64,000 nucleotides of DNA from Halobacteriales archaeon QS_8_69_26 (GCA_003023195.1 PXRX01000028.1:19520-83519); one strand, 5' to 3'; positions 37,872-47,664 are shown, counted from the stretch's first letter. The notes: generated by a model from the sequence alone, not told the origin. Numbers and translations are program-made.

Positions 37872-39089
37872 GTGGCCGACGGCGACGGCGGGACGGCCCG
37901 GACCGAGGGGGAACTGTCGGATCCCCAGCGCCGCGAGACGCCGGCGGAACTGCCGGACCTGGAAGGGATCAGCCGGGGTCCCCTGCCGGGTAACTGGCGG
38001 ACCTGGGCGTTCCTGCTCTCGGTCGCGGCGGTCGTCGGCGCGTTCGCCTACGACTACACGACCCTGGGGCCGCGCGAGACCATCGTCTTCGGGTGGGACC
38101 TGGCCCTCCACGAGTGGCTGTTCGTCCTCTCGCTGGCGGTGTTCGTCTTCTACGTGCTGGTACCGCTGGTGACGAACCGGCGGCTGACCCTGACCTACTG
38201 GCGGCGCCTCCGGGACCGGCCCCTCGGCCTGGTGAGCTTCCTGTACCTCGTGGTCTTCTTCCTCGTCGGGATGGTCGGTCCCGAGGTCCTCGGCGCGCCG
38301 TCGGTAGCGACGTTCAACCCGCCCTACCAGCCCCCGGTGGGCTTCGACGCCAGCAACGTCTTCGTCACGACCTGCGCCGGCGAGGTGTCCGGCGGGAAGT
38401 GTCACGGGTCGATGGAGTACCCCCTCGGGACCGACGGCAACGGCCGGGACATGATCGTCCTGCTGGTCAACGGGATGCGCGTCGCCCTGGAGGTGGCGTT
38501 CGTCTCGGCGATGTTGCTGGTCCCGCTGGCGACGGCGGTGGGGACCGTCGCCGCCGAGTACGGTGGCTGGGTCGACGATGTCCTGATGCGGGGCGTCGAC
38601 CTGCTCCAGGTCATCCCCGCCTTCTTCGTCTACATCGTCGTCCAGTACGTCTACGAGCCCCACCTCTCCCTGCTTTTGGTCGTGTTCGGCTTCCTCTCGT
38701 GGGGCTCCATCGCCCGCCTCGTCAAGAGCGAGGCCGAGGGGACCCGGCAGGCGGAGTACGTCCGGGCCGCCGAGTGCGCCGGTGCCGGCCGCCTGTGGGT
38801 GATCCGCCGCCACGTCGTCCCGAACGTGATCAACACCGTCATCTCCGCGGTCACGCTGCTGGTTCCCACCCTGATCATCATCGAGGCGGCGCTGTCGTAC
38901 CTCGCGCTGGGCGACCCCGAGGCCAACTCCCTCGGGTACGTCATCTCCGCCGGCCTCAATACGACCGAGTTCCCGACCTACTGGTGGATCTCGACGGTGC
39001 CGGCGGTCCTGTTGATCGTGACCGTCGTCGCGTTGAACCTCTTCGGGGACGCCCTCGGCGACGTCCTCGACCCGCGGATGGACCGGTGA
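37872..39089 (+). CDS. ABC transporter permease, oligopeptide/dipeptide type (DppC-like)
   Basis: LGTDGNGRDMIVLLVNGMRVALEVAFVSAM...; EYVRAAECAGAGRLWVIRRHVVPNVINTVI (EAA loop); GTG start. Confidence 0.9.
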   Translation: MADGDGGTARTEGELSDPQRRETPAELPDLEGISRGPLPGNWRTWAFLLSVAAVVGAFAYDYTTLGPRETIVFGWDLALHEWLFVLSLAVFVFYVLVPLVTNRRLTLTYWRRLRDRPLGLVSFLYLVVFFLVGMVGPEVLGAPSVATFNPPYQPPVGFDASNVFVTTCAGEVSGGKCHGSMEYPLGTDGNGRDMIVLLVNGMRVALEVAFVSAMLLVPLATAVGTVAAEYGGWVDDVLMRGVDLLQVIPAFFVYIVVQYVYEPHLSLLLVVFGFLSWGSIARLVKSEAEGTRQAEYVRAAECAGAGRLWVIRRHVVPNVINTVISAVTLLVPTLIIIEAALSYLALGDPEANSLGYVISAGLNTTEFPTYWWISTVPAVLLIVTVVALNLFGDALGDVLDPRMDR

Positions 39090-39203
39090 TCCCATGACCC
39101 GACGCCAGACACCCCGACGAGCATCGACCCGCGACCAGTCCGGCGACCGAGCGTCCGGATCCGGTTCGCGTGGAACCGGCCACGACACAGGGAGGGGTCC
39201 GTC

Positions 39204-40631
39204 GTGACCGACCCCCTCCTGTCGGTGTCGGACCTGTCGGTGACCATCCCCACTGGCGAGGGTCGGATCGCCGCGGTCGACGGGGTGAGCTTCGCGGTCG
39301 ACCGCGAGGAGACGCTCTGTCTCGTCGGCGAGAGCGGAGCCGGCAAGACCGTGCTCTGTGAGACGATTACCGGCCTGCTGGACGCCCGGGACGCCGAAGT
39401 CGAGGGGACCATCGCCTTCGACGGGGTCGACCTCACCGACCTCTCGGAGCGCCGCCTCCGGTCCTACCGCGGGTCGCGGATCGGCCACGTCTTCCAGAAC
39501 CCGCAGGGGGCGCTGGACCCGGTCTACACCGTCGGGCGACAGGTGGCCGAAGCCGTCCGCAACGGGACCGACCGCTCGAAGTCCGCCGCCCGCGAGCGTG
39601 CCATCGAGTTGCTCGACCTGGTCGAACTCCCCGACCCGGCCGCCCGGGCCGACGAGTACCCCCACGAACTCTCGGGCGGGATGAAACAGCGGGTGGCGCT
39701 GGCCATCGCCCTGGCCGGCGACCCCGACCTGCTCATCGCCGACGAACCGACGACCGCGCTGGACGTCACCATCGAGGCCTCGGTCGTCCGCCTCCTCTCG
39801 GACCTCCAGGACGAGATGGGGATGTCGATGCTGTACGTCACCCACGACCTCGGCATCGTCTCGGAACTGGCCGACCGGATCGCCGTCATGTACGCCGGCA
39901 CGGTCATGGAGACCGGCGGGGTCTTCGAGACGTTCGAGCGGCCGGCCCACCCATACACCCAGGCGCTCCTGCGGTGTCGTCCCGGGTGGGGCGAGGGCAC
40001 CGACTCCATCGGCGGGTCGCCGCCCGACCCGCGGGATCCCCCCGACGGGTGCCGGTTCCACCCCCGGTGTCCCCACGCCGTCGAGGCGTGTACCGGCGGC
40101 GACCAGCCACCCCTGTACGACGTCGCCACCGGCGACAACCGCGCCTCCTGCGTGTTCCACGACGGCTACCGCGACCCCTCCGTGGTCCGGAGCGCCTGGG
40201 AACTCCCGCAACGGGGGGAGCGATCCGGGGACGGGGCCAACCCAGGAGAGGGATCCGACGCCAGTTCGGAGGGCGGCCGGACGGAGGCGGACCCCGACGC
40301 GGGGAACCGCGGGGGCGGAACGGACGCCGCCACGGGGGACGACGGGACCGACGAAGTCGACGCCCGGGACGGAGACGGGGGGGCCGATACCCGGGACGAA
40401 GCCGGAGGGGACGACGGATCCGACGCCCGGGACGAAGCCGGAGGGGACGACGGATCCGATACCCGGGACGAGGCCGGAGGGGACGACGGATCCGATACCC
40501 GGGATGAAGCCGACGGAGACGGCGGATCCGATACCCGGAACGAGGCCGGAGGGGACCGAGAAGTCGACGCCGAGGACGGGGGCGGCGGGGAGTGGGTCGA
40601 CGTTCCGGGCGACGACACCGACGACGGGTGA
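39204..40631 (+). CDS. Oligopeptide ABC transporter ATP-binding protein with acidic repeat tail
   Basis: LVGESGAGKTV (Walker A), YPHELSGGMKQRVALAIALAGDPDLLIADEPTTALDV, C-terminal oligo_HPY-like region, then a low-complexity D/E/G tail. Confidence 0.93.
   Translation: MTDPLLSVSDLSVTIPTGEGRIAAVDGVSFAVDREETLCLVGESGAGKTVLCETITGLLDARDAEVEGTIAFDGVDLTDLSERRLRSYRGSRIGHVFQNPQGALDPVYTVGRQVAEAVRNGTDRSKSAARERAIELLDLVELPDPAARADEYPHELSGGMKQRVALAIALAGDPDLLIADEPTTALDVTIEASVVRLLSDLQDEMGMSMLYVTHDLGIVSELADRIAVMYAGTVMETGGVFETFERPAHPYTQALLRCRPGWGEGTDSIGGSPPDPRDPPDGCRFHPRCPHAVEACTGGDQPPLYDVATGDNRASCVFHDGYRDPSVVRSAWELPQRGERSGDGANPGEGSDASSEGGRTEADPDAGNRGGGTDAATGDDGTDEVDARDGDGGADTRDEAGGDDGSDARDEAGGDDGSDTRDEAGGDDGSDTRDEADGDGGSDTRNEAGGDREVDAEDGGGGEWVDVPGDDTDDG
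40395..40556 (+). repeat. 36-bp (12-aa) in-frame tandem repeat DEAGGDDGSD(A/T)R
   Basis: Units at 40395, 40431, 40467 and 40503, with a degenerate unit from 40539. Confidence 0.9.
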
Positions 40632-40709
40632 GCGCGACCGGCCGGTCCGACTCACCGCAGGCCGGGAACCCGGCGGCTCACGGGTGCGGTCGCCCCCGCC
40701 CCACCGGGA

Positions 40710-40808
40710 TCACAGTAGCCCGGTCCCCATCGCCGCGAGGACCGCGACCGTCAGGACCGCCTTGAACGCGAGGAGGGATCCGAACAGCAGCCACCCGCGG
40801 TCGGACAT
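40710..40808 (-). CDS. Very small single-TM protein
   Basis: 32 aa: MSDRGWLLFGSLLAFKAVLTVAVLAAMGTGLL*. Confidence 0.45.
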   Translation of the reverse strand: MSDRGWLLFGSLLAFKAVLTVAVLAAMGTGLL

Positions 40809-40931
40809 GGCCGACAATTCGACCGGGCCGGCCCTACCGGTTGTCCCGAACCGGTTCGGCGCTGTCGGCGGATCGGTGCCACCCCCGTCGAGTGTAAAGC
40901 CTCTTTGCCGGCGGGGTCGGTAGCCGCGGGC

Positions 40932-41882
40932 GTGGACCGAACGAGCCGTGGCGCGGCGCTGGTCGCGGTCCTGGGGGTGGTCGCGCTGGCCGCGGCGGCG
41001 GCCGGGATTCCGGTCGCGACGCCGTCGGACGAGGGGGGATCGGGGGCACCCGACCCCGGGGCCGACGCGCCGTCGACGAGCCCCGTCGCGCCGAACCTGG
41101 GCGCGGTACCGGCGGCCGTCTCCGCCGCCGTCGTCCTCGTCGCCCTGGGGGTCCTGGTGTGGACGCTCCTGCAGGGGAACCCCCGGTCCGACGTCGCGGC
41201 CCTGGTCGTCGCCGTGGCCCTGTTCGTCGGCCTGGCCGCGCTATTCGACCTGTTGTTCCGGGGCGGAGTCGCCCCGGCAGGGGGGATCGGACCGGAACCC
41301 CCGGGCGCGGTCGCGGACGGGGGGACGGGCGGCGACGGTGGCGGCGGCGGCCTGGCCGTCCCGCCCCTCGCCCTGGCGGTCGCCGCGCTGGTGGCCCTCG
41401 CGCTCCCGGCCGCCCTGTTCGCCCTCGGCCACGACCGCGAGGAGGGCGAGGGACCACCGGGGGACGCGGACCCCGACCCACGGGCCGCGATGGCGCGGGC
41501 GGCGGGCCGGGCCGCCGACCGCATCGAGGGGGGCGAGCGGGCCCTGGACAACGAGGTCTACCGGTGCTGGCGTGAGATGACGAGGGGGCTGGACCCGACG
41601 AACCCCACCGCGACGACGCCCGCGGAGTTCGAGGGAACCGCCGTCGACCGGGGGGTCGACCCCGACCACGCCCGGGAACTCACGGCCCTGTTCGAGCGGG
41701 TCCGCTACGGCGGCCGGTCCCCGACCGAGGGCGACGAGCACCGGGCGGTCGAACTGCTACGGCGGATCGAGGCCGCCTACGGGGACGACGCGGCGGGCCA
41801 GGGTGGCGACGGCGACTCCGACCGGGAGAGGGGTCCGGATCCCGACGAGCCCCCGAGCGCACCCGGGGGTGAGGACGGGTGA
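40932..41882 (+). CDS. DUF4129 domain membrane protein
   Basis: TM segments followed by ALDNEVYRCWREMTRGLDPTNPTATTPAEFEGTAVDRGVDPDHARELTALFERVRYGGRSPTEGDEHRAVELLRRIE (DUF4129 C-terminal signature). Confidence 0.88.
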   Translation: MDRTSRGAALVAVLGVVALAAAAAGIPVATPSDEGGSGAPDPGADAPSTSPVAPNLGAVPAAVSAAVVLVALGVLVWTLLQGNPRSDVAALVVAVALFVGLAALFDLLFRGGVAPAGGIGPEPPGAVADGGTGGDGGGGGLAVPPLALAVAALVALALPAALFALGHDREEGEGPPGDADPDPRAAMARAAGRAADRIEGGERALDNEVYRCWREMTRGLDPTNPTATTPAEFEGTAVDRGVDPDHARELTALFERVRYGGRSPTEGDEHRAVELLRRIEAAYGDDAAGQGGDGDSDRERGPDPDEPPSAPGGEDG

Positions 41883-44224
41883 GCGACGGTCCCGACCGGA
41901 TCCGGACCGCAGTCGGCGTCGGCCTGTTCGCCGTCGGCGCCGTCGCCCTCCTCCTGCCGGACCCCGCACCGTTCCCCGAACTCGTCGCGCTGGCCGGGGT
42001 CCTGGCGCTGGTCGTCGGGGTCCGGGCCGCCCGGCGGGTCGACCGCGCCGGGCCGGTCCCGACCCCGGACGTCGAGGCGCTTCCGCGGGTGCCGGTGCCG
42101 GGGGCGACGTTCGACCGGACGCTCGCCCCGTTCCTGGAAGAGGGGCAGGACCACCTCCTCTACCCCAGGCGGGTGCGGGCGGCGCTGTCGAACGCGGCCG
42201 TCGCGGTGCTCGCACGCTACCGCGGCCTGACCCCCGCGACGGCACGCGACCGGGTCGAGGCGGGCGAGTGGACCGACGATCCGGTCGCGGCGGCGTTCCT
42301 CGCCCCCGACGCGGCCGTCCCCGCCCCGGAGGAGGGGTGGATCCGGCGGAACCCCCTCGCCCGCCGGGGCCGGGCGTTCGGCCGCGGGGTGCGCCACGCC
42401 GTCGCGGCCGTCGCGGCCGTCGCTGGCGCCGACGTCGGCCCCCCGTCGTCGCTCGACGGCGAGGAGTCGGACGAGGGGGACGACCGGCGACCCGTCCGGG
42501 TGGGATCCGCCGCCGAAACGACGGGTAGATCCGACGGCGAAACCGCCGCCGACGGGGGTGACGGTGACGGGAGCGGTGGGGAGACGACCGACTGGGAACC
42601 GGTTCCCCGGGAAGGGGACCGCCGAACCGGCCGGTGGGCCGGCCTCGGGGCGGCGACGTTCGCCCTCGCCGGGGTCGGCGCCGTCGCCGGGTGGCCCGGG
42701 GTACTCCTCGCGGGGGCCGTCACCCTCGGGGTCGCCGGGACTGCCGCGGCGCTCGCCACGCCCGCCCCCGGGCTGTCGGTCGACCGGGAGCTGTCGGCGA
42801 CGGATCCCGACCCCGGCGACCGGGTGTCGGTGACGGTGACGGTCACGAACGAGGGCGACCGGACGGTGCCGGACCTCCGGGTGGTCGACGGCGTCCCCGG
42901 CGCCCTGCCGGTGGTCGATGGGTCCCCGCGCTGGGCCGGGCCGCTCCGTCCGGGGCGGTCGGTCACCATCGAGTACGCCGTCGCCGCGCGACGGGGTCGC
43001 CACGAGTTCGATCCACTGCTCGCCGTGGCCCGGGACCCCCTCGGGACGGGCGAACGGATCCGTCGGGTGCCGGCGGACACGCCGCCCGTCACGTGCCTCC
43101 CGCACCTGGTCCCCGCCGGGTCGGTCCCGGTCCACCCCGGGGGTCGGTACGCGGGTGAGATTCCAACGAACGAAGGGGGCGAGGGCGTCGAGTTTCACGC
43201 GACCCGGGAGTACCGCCGCGGCGACCCCCTCAACCGCGTGGACTGGTCGCGCCTGGCCCGCCACGGCGAACTGGTCTCCCGGGAGTTCCGCCGGGAGCGA
43301 GCCACCACCGCGGTCGTCGTCGTCGACGCCCGCCCGGCGGCGTACCTCGCGCCCGGGCCGGGGCGTCCCCACGCGGTCGACCGGAGCGTGGCGGCCGCCC
43401 GGGGCGTCTTCGCCGCCCTCGACGGCGCCGGCAACCGCGTCGGCCTCGCCGCTGTCGGGGACCCCGAGTGCTGGCTGGCGCCCGGGAGCGGCGCCGACCA
43501 CCGGGCCAGGGCCCGGGAACTGCTGGCGACCCACCCCGCGCTCTCCTCGGTCCCACCCCGGGAGCGGGGACCCGTCCCCACGGCCCCACCGAGCGATCCC
43601 GCGGGCGACCCGACGAACCGGCGCGACCCGTCCGCCGACCGCGACGCGACCCCCGACCGGAACTCGTCGGCCGAGCGGGACTCGACGACCGGCCCCGAAT
43701 CGTCCCCCGACCGGGATCCGACTCCCGACGGCGGTTCACCCGCCGACCCGAACCCCAGAGCCAACAGCACCCCGTCCGGCGACCGGGATCCGGTGGGCGG
43801 CCCCGACCCGTTCGCCGGTCCGATGGCGGCCGACGGGACCGGCGGGACGGCCGCACCGTCAGGGGAGGGATCGGCGGACGCCGACGGGGTCGAACCGCCG
43901 GGGGCGGTCGTGGCGAGTCGATCCGCCGACGAGCGTCGCCACCTCCGGCGACTCAGGACCCGGCTCCCCGACGGCGCACACGTCGTGTTCTGCTCGCCCG
44001 TCGCGGACCCCGGCGCGGTCCGGATCGCACGGGGGCTGTCGGCCCGCGGACACCCGGTGACGGTGCTCGCCCCGGACCCGACGGCCGCGGACGGGCCGAC
44101 CCGGGCGCTTGCGCGGGTCGGGCGGGTGCTCCGCCTCGCGGAACTCAGGGACGGCGGCCCCGCCGTCGTCGACTGGCCCGCCGACGGGTCGCTGGCCGTC
44201 GCGCTGGCCCGCGCCCGGCGGTGA
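41879..44224 (+). CDS. DUF58 domain protein with fused N-terminal membrane module
   Basis: EGVEFHATREYRRGDPLNRVDWSRLARHGELVSREFRRERATTAVVVVDARPAA (DUF58); N-terminal ~180 aa TM plus globular segment; Asp/Pro/Ser low-complexity insert. Confidence 0.85.
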   Translation: MSDGPDRIRTAVGVGLFAVGAVALLLPDPAPFPELVALAGVLALVVGVRAARRVDRAGPVPTPDVEALPRVPVPGATFDRTLAPFLEEGQDHLLYPRRVRAALSNAAVAVLARYRGLTPATARDRVEAGEWTDDPVAAAFLAPDAAVPAPEEGWIRRNPLARRGRAFGRGVRHAVAAVAAVAGADVGPPSSLDGEESDEGDDRRPVRVGSAAETTGRSDGETAADGGDGDGSGGETTDWEPVPREGDRRTGRWAGLGAATFALAGVGAVAGWPGVLLAGAVTLGVAGTAAALATPAPGLSVDRELSATDPDPGDRVSVTVTVTNEGDRTVPDLRVVDGVPGALPVVDGSPRWAGPLRPGRSVTIEYAVAARRGRHEFDPLLAVARDPLGTGERIRRVPADTPPVTCLPHLVPAGSVPVHPGGRYAGEIPTNEGGEGVEFHATREYRRGDPLNRVDWSRLARHGELVSREFRRERATTAVVVVDARPAAYLAPGPGRPHAVDRSVAAARGVFAALDGAGNRVGLAAVGDPECWLAPGSGADHRARARELLATHPALSSVPPRERGPVPTAPPSDPAGDPTNRRDPSADRDATPDRNSSAERDSTTGPESSPDRDPTPDGGSPADPNPRANSTPSGDRDPVGGPDPFAGPMAADGTGGTAAPSGEGSADADGVEPPGAVVASRSADERRHLRRLRTRLPDGAHVVFCSPVADPGAVRIARGLSARGHPVTVLAPDPTAADGPTRALARVGRVLRLAELRDGGPAVVDWPADGSLAVALARARR

Positions 44225-44319
44225 CCGATCCCGGGACGCGTCACTGTACCCGGGGCGGGTTGGTGCCCGGCGCGGACGACGGCGCAAGGTAAATACCCCG
44301 CGGCGGCGAACGTGTGGAC

Positions 44320-45486
44320 ATGAGCGACGGATCGGGACCCGACGGTAAAGCGGTCGGTGACGGCGGCGTCACACCCGAGGGCGACGGCGAACACCGACGG
44401 ATGATCATCGCCGGGACCGGGATAGCGGGCCTCACGGCCGGCATCTACGCGGCCCGGTCGAACAACGACCCCCTGCTGATCGAGGGCGACGAACCGGGTG
44501 GCCAGTTGACGCTGACGACCGACGTGGCGAACTACCCCGGCTTCCCCGAGGGGATCGGCGGCCCCGAACTGATAAACAAGATGAAGGAGCAGGCGACGAA
44601 GTTCGGTGCCGAGGTGATAAACGGCGTCGTCGAGTCCGTCGACGTCCCCGAGCAACGCTCGGGGGCCAGCCGGTCTCCGGAGGAGTCCGGCACTGACTCC
44701 GTCCGGCCGTTCCGGGTCGAGTTGACCAACGGCGACGTCTACACCGCCGACGCGTTCGTCGCCGCCTCGGGCGCCAGCGCCCGCACCCTCGGCGTGCCCG
44801 GCGAGGACGAACTCATGGGCTACGGCATCTCGACGTGTGCGACCTGCGACGGCGCGTTCTTCCGGGGCGAGGACATGCTCGTCGTCGGCGGGGGCGACGC
44901 CGCCATGGAGGAAGCCCACTTCCTGACGAAGTTCGCCGACACCGTCACTATCGTCCACCGCCGGGAGGGGTTCCGGGCGGAGGACTACTGGATCGACCGG
45001 ATCCAGGAGAAAGTCGAGGAGGGCGACGTCGAGATACTGCGCAACACCGAACTGGTCGCCGTCGAGGGCACCCCCGAGGACGGCGTCGACCACGCGGAAC
45101 TGGTGCGCCACCCCGACGGCCACCCCAAGCGAAAGCTCGACGACCCGGACCACGCCGACGAGGTGGAGGAGTTCGACCTCGACGTCGGCGCCGTGTTCAT
45201 GGCGATCGGACACACCCCCAACACCGACTACCTGGCGGACACCGGCGTGGAGATGGACGACACGGGCTACATCAGGACCGAGGGCGGCAAGGGCGGCGGC
45301 CAGACCCGCACCGACGTCGAGGGCATCTTCGGGGCCGGCGACGTCGTCGACTTCCACTACCAGCAGGCGATCACGGCGGGTGGCATGGGCTGCAAGGCCG
45401 CCATGGACGCCGACGAGTACCTGGAGAGCCTGGACCGCGCCGGGACCGCCGGCGGCGAGGCCGCCGCCGCGGGGAGCGACGACTGA
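44320..45486 (+). CDS. trxB: Thioredoxin reductase family FAD/NAD(P) oxidoreductase
   Basis: MIIAGTGIAGLTAGIYAARSN, YGISTCATCDGAFFRGEDMLVVGGGDAAMEEA (CxxC), FGAGDVVDFHYQQAITAGGMGCKAAMDADEYL. Confidence 0.93.
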   Translation: MSDGSGPDGKAVGDGGVTPEGDGEHRRMIIAGTGIAGLTAGIYAARSNNDPLLIEGDEPGGQLTLTTDVANYPGFPEGIGGPELINKMKEQATKFGAEVINGVVESVDVPEQRSGASRSPEESGTDSVRPFRVELTNGDVYTADAFVAASGASARTLGVPGEDELMGYGISTCATCDGAFFRGEDMLVVGGGDAAMEEAHFLTKFADTVTIVHRREGFRAEDYWIDRIQEKVEEGDVEILRNTELVAVEGTPEDGVDHAELVRHPDGHPKRKLDDPDHADEVEEFDLDVGAVFMAIGHTPNTDYLADTGVEMDDTGYIRTEGGKGGGQTRTDVEGIFGAGDVVDFHYQQAITAGGMGCKAAMDADEYLESLDRAGTAGGEAAAAGSDD

Positions 45487-45504
45487 TCGCCAGGGACCGG
45501 ATCG

Positions 45505-46503
45505 ATGAGAGGGGTCCGGGCGGCGGTCGTCGTCCTGACGCTGGCACTGCTGGCGGTGCCGGTCCTGGCACACGTCCCCACCTTCCCCTCGGAGAACACC
45601 AGCCCCGACCGGGCGGTCGAGCCCCACGACCCGGTCAAGTCGTGGTCCTTCTACGACCGGGTCGGGCCGGGCGAGGTGACGTACTACCGCGTGACCCTCT
45701 CGGCCGGCGAGCGACTGCGCGTGGGGACGTTCACCCCGAAGTCCGGCCCGTTCACCCCCTCGGTCGTGCTGATGAGTCCCTCGCTGAACGGGACCGAGGA
45801 CGTTCCGGCCCGCGTGACCGTCCCCGAGGGGATGGGGGCGGTCGTCGTCCCGGGCGAGCGTCCCGACTCCCCCGGCTACGAACCGTTCGCGCCGTCGGCC
45901 GACTACCGGACGGTCGGGATCGACCGCCCGGTCGAGGAGCGGACGACCTACCTGATCGCAGTCTTCGAACCCGTGAACCGGAGCGGTCCCGTCGGCGTCT
46001 CCATCGGGTACCGGGAGGCGTTCACGCCGACCGAGTACGCCACGGTCCCGTTCACCCTCGTCCGAACCCACCTCTGGGCGGGCCAGCACCTGCTGGTCGT
46101 CCTCGGTCCCTACCTCCTGGCCCTGGTCGCCGGCGCGGCGTTCGTCCGCGGGCGCCGGCGGGCCGACTGGGACGCCCGACCCGTCCGGTACGTCGCCGCC
46201 ACCGGCGGGATCCTCGTCCTGGGAACCGCAGTGGGGACGCTCGTCCAGATGGGGATCGCACTGTGGGCGGCCGGTCCGACCCTCGCGGCCCTGGTCACCG
46301 CCGCGTTCGTCCTCGTCCCCGCCGTCGCCGGCGGGTGGGCGCTGTCCGTCGCGCTCCGGGACGAGATGACGCTCCCGCTCCGGACCCGGATCGGGTTGCT
46401 TGTCGCCGGCCTGGCCGCCGTGGCGACGTGGGCCGGCTACCTCCTCGGACCGGCGCTCCTGGCGGCCGTCGCGGCGACGCCGCCGGGCCTGGTCGAGGAG
46501 TGA
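45505..46503 (+). CDS. Membrane protein, hypothetical
   Basis: 332 aa with signal peptide, extracellular segment, then about five TM segments. Confidence 0.75.
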   Translation: MRGVRAAVVVLTLALLAVPVLAHVPTFPSENTSPDRAVEPHDPVKSWSFYDRVGPGEVTYYRVTLSAGERLRVGTFTPKSGPFTPSVVLMSPSLNGTEDVPARVTVPEGMGAVVVPGERPDSPGYEPFAPSADYRTVGIDRPVEERTTYLIAVFEPVNRSGPVGVSIGYREAFTPTEYATVPFTLVRTHLWAGQHLLVVLGPYLLALVAGAAFVRGRRRADWDARPVRYVAATGGILVLGTAVGTLVQMGIALWAAGPTLAALVTAAFVLVPAVAGGWALSVALRDEMTLPLRTRIGLLVAGLAAVATWAGYLLGPALLAAVAATPPGLVEE

Positions 46504-46624
46504 CCGGGGCGGACTCCGGCTTCCCGATCGCCGGACCCGGTGGCGGGATCACCCGGCCGCGCCTCCCCGGATCCGGGACGATCGACCGCGATCCCACTCC
46601 CTTCGACGGCCCGGATCCAGATCG

Positions 46625-46671
46625 TACAGTAAGGTTACTGTAAACGGCGAAGTGACGCAGTAAACGTACTG
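46625..46671. promoter_or_regulatory. Paired palindromes CAGTA-N4-TACTG, centres 31 bp apart
   Basis: TACAGTAAGGTTACTGTA (46625-46642, perfect 8-bp arms) and CAGTAAACGTACTG (46658-46671). Confidence 0.6.
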
Positions 46672-46692
46672 TAGCCGCGGGGAGTGCCGGGC

Positions 46693-47664
46693 CTACCGTT
46701 CCGCCTCGTCCTCGGCCCAGGGCGTGCCGGTGGTCTCGCCGAACAGTTCCCGCAGGAGGACGACGATGCTCTCGGGGGGGAACTGCCCGCGTTCGGTGAC
46801 GATGGCGTCGACGTGGCGCGGCGGCGTGACGTCGAACGCCGGGTTCTGGACCGCCGGATCCCCCAGGTCCGAGCGGGTCCCGTCGTCGACGACCTCGGCC
46901 TCGTCGCGGTACTCTATCTCGACGGTATTGCCGGTCATGGTGTCGGGGTGGAGCTTTATCGTCTGGGCGGCGACCATGATCGGCACCCCCCGCTCGCGGG
47001 CCGAGACCGCCAGCCCGGCGGTTCCGATCTTGTTGATCACGGAGCCGTCGGCGGCGATGGAGTCGGCCCCGACGAGGACGTGGTCGGCGTCGTCGAGGTA
47101 GCGGTGGGCGGCGTTGTCGACGATGAGGGTGACCGGCACGTCCCAGTCCCGGAGCTGTCGGGCGGTGATGTGGCCCTGCTTGCGCGGCCGGGTCTCCTTG
47201 ACGATGGCCTCGATGTGCTTGTCCTGTTCGTTGACCGCGTGGTCGACACACGAGAGGGCGTCCGTCGAGTGGCAGTGGAACATGACCGCGTCGCCGTCCC
47301 GGATGCGGTTGGCGCCGATCCGCCCCAGGTCGTCCTGGGCGCGCTCCAGCCGAGCACAGAACTCGCGGGCGCTGTCGACGGCGCTTTCCCGGAGTTCGTC
47401 GACCGTCTCGCCCTCCATGTCCCCGAGGACGTACCGGAGGGCGTTCGGGAGGCTGACCGCGGTCGGCCGGGTCTCGACCAGCCGTCGGGCGGCCGCGCGC
47501 ATCTCCCGGCGGAACGCCTCGGGTCGCCCGGCAGAACTCGTCTCCGCCTGCTCGCGCAACGCCGTGGCCGCGGCGTCGGCGATGGTCGCCGCGCCGCGAA
47601 CCTCCATCTCGGCGATGTCCTCGGCGGTCGACTCCAGTTCGTCCGCGAGGGTGTGCTTGCTCAT
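46693..47664 (-). CDS. Ribose-1,5-bisphosphate isomerase (eIF-2B-like)
   Basis: EVRGAATIADAAATAL, MFHCHSTDALSCVDHAV, VTLIVDNAAHRYLDDADHVLVGADSIAADGSVINKIGTAGLAVSARERGVPIMVAAQTIKL. Confidence 0.9.
   Translation of the reverse strand: MSKHTLADELESTAEDIAEMEVRGAATIADAAATALREQAETSSAGRPEAFRREMRAAARRLVETRPTAVSLPNALRYVLGDMEGETVDELRESAVDSAREFCARLERAQDDLGRIGANRIRDGDAVMFHCHSTDALSCVDHAVNEQDKHIEAIVKETRPRKQGHITARQLRDWDVPVTLIVDNAAHRYLDDADHVLVGADSIAADGSVINKIGTAGLAVSARERGVPIMVAAQTIKLHPDTMTGNTVEIEYRDEAEVVDDGTRSDLGDPAVQNPAFDVTPPRHVDAIVTERGQFPPESIVVLLRELFGETTGTPWAEDEAER

Noticed and set aside
37761-40655. 964-aa minus-strand ORF rich in V/G/D/P repeats
   Set aside because: Antisense to the DppC permease and ATPase genes; the apparent peptide repeats are the reverse complement of the acidic DNA repeats.
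43195-46089. 964-aa minus-strand ORF
   Set aside because: Antisense to DUF58, trxB and the membrane protein gene; artefact.
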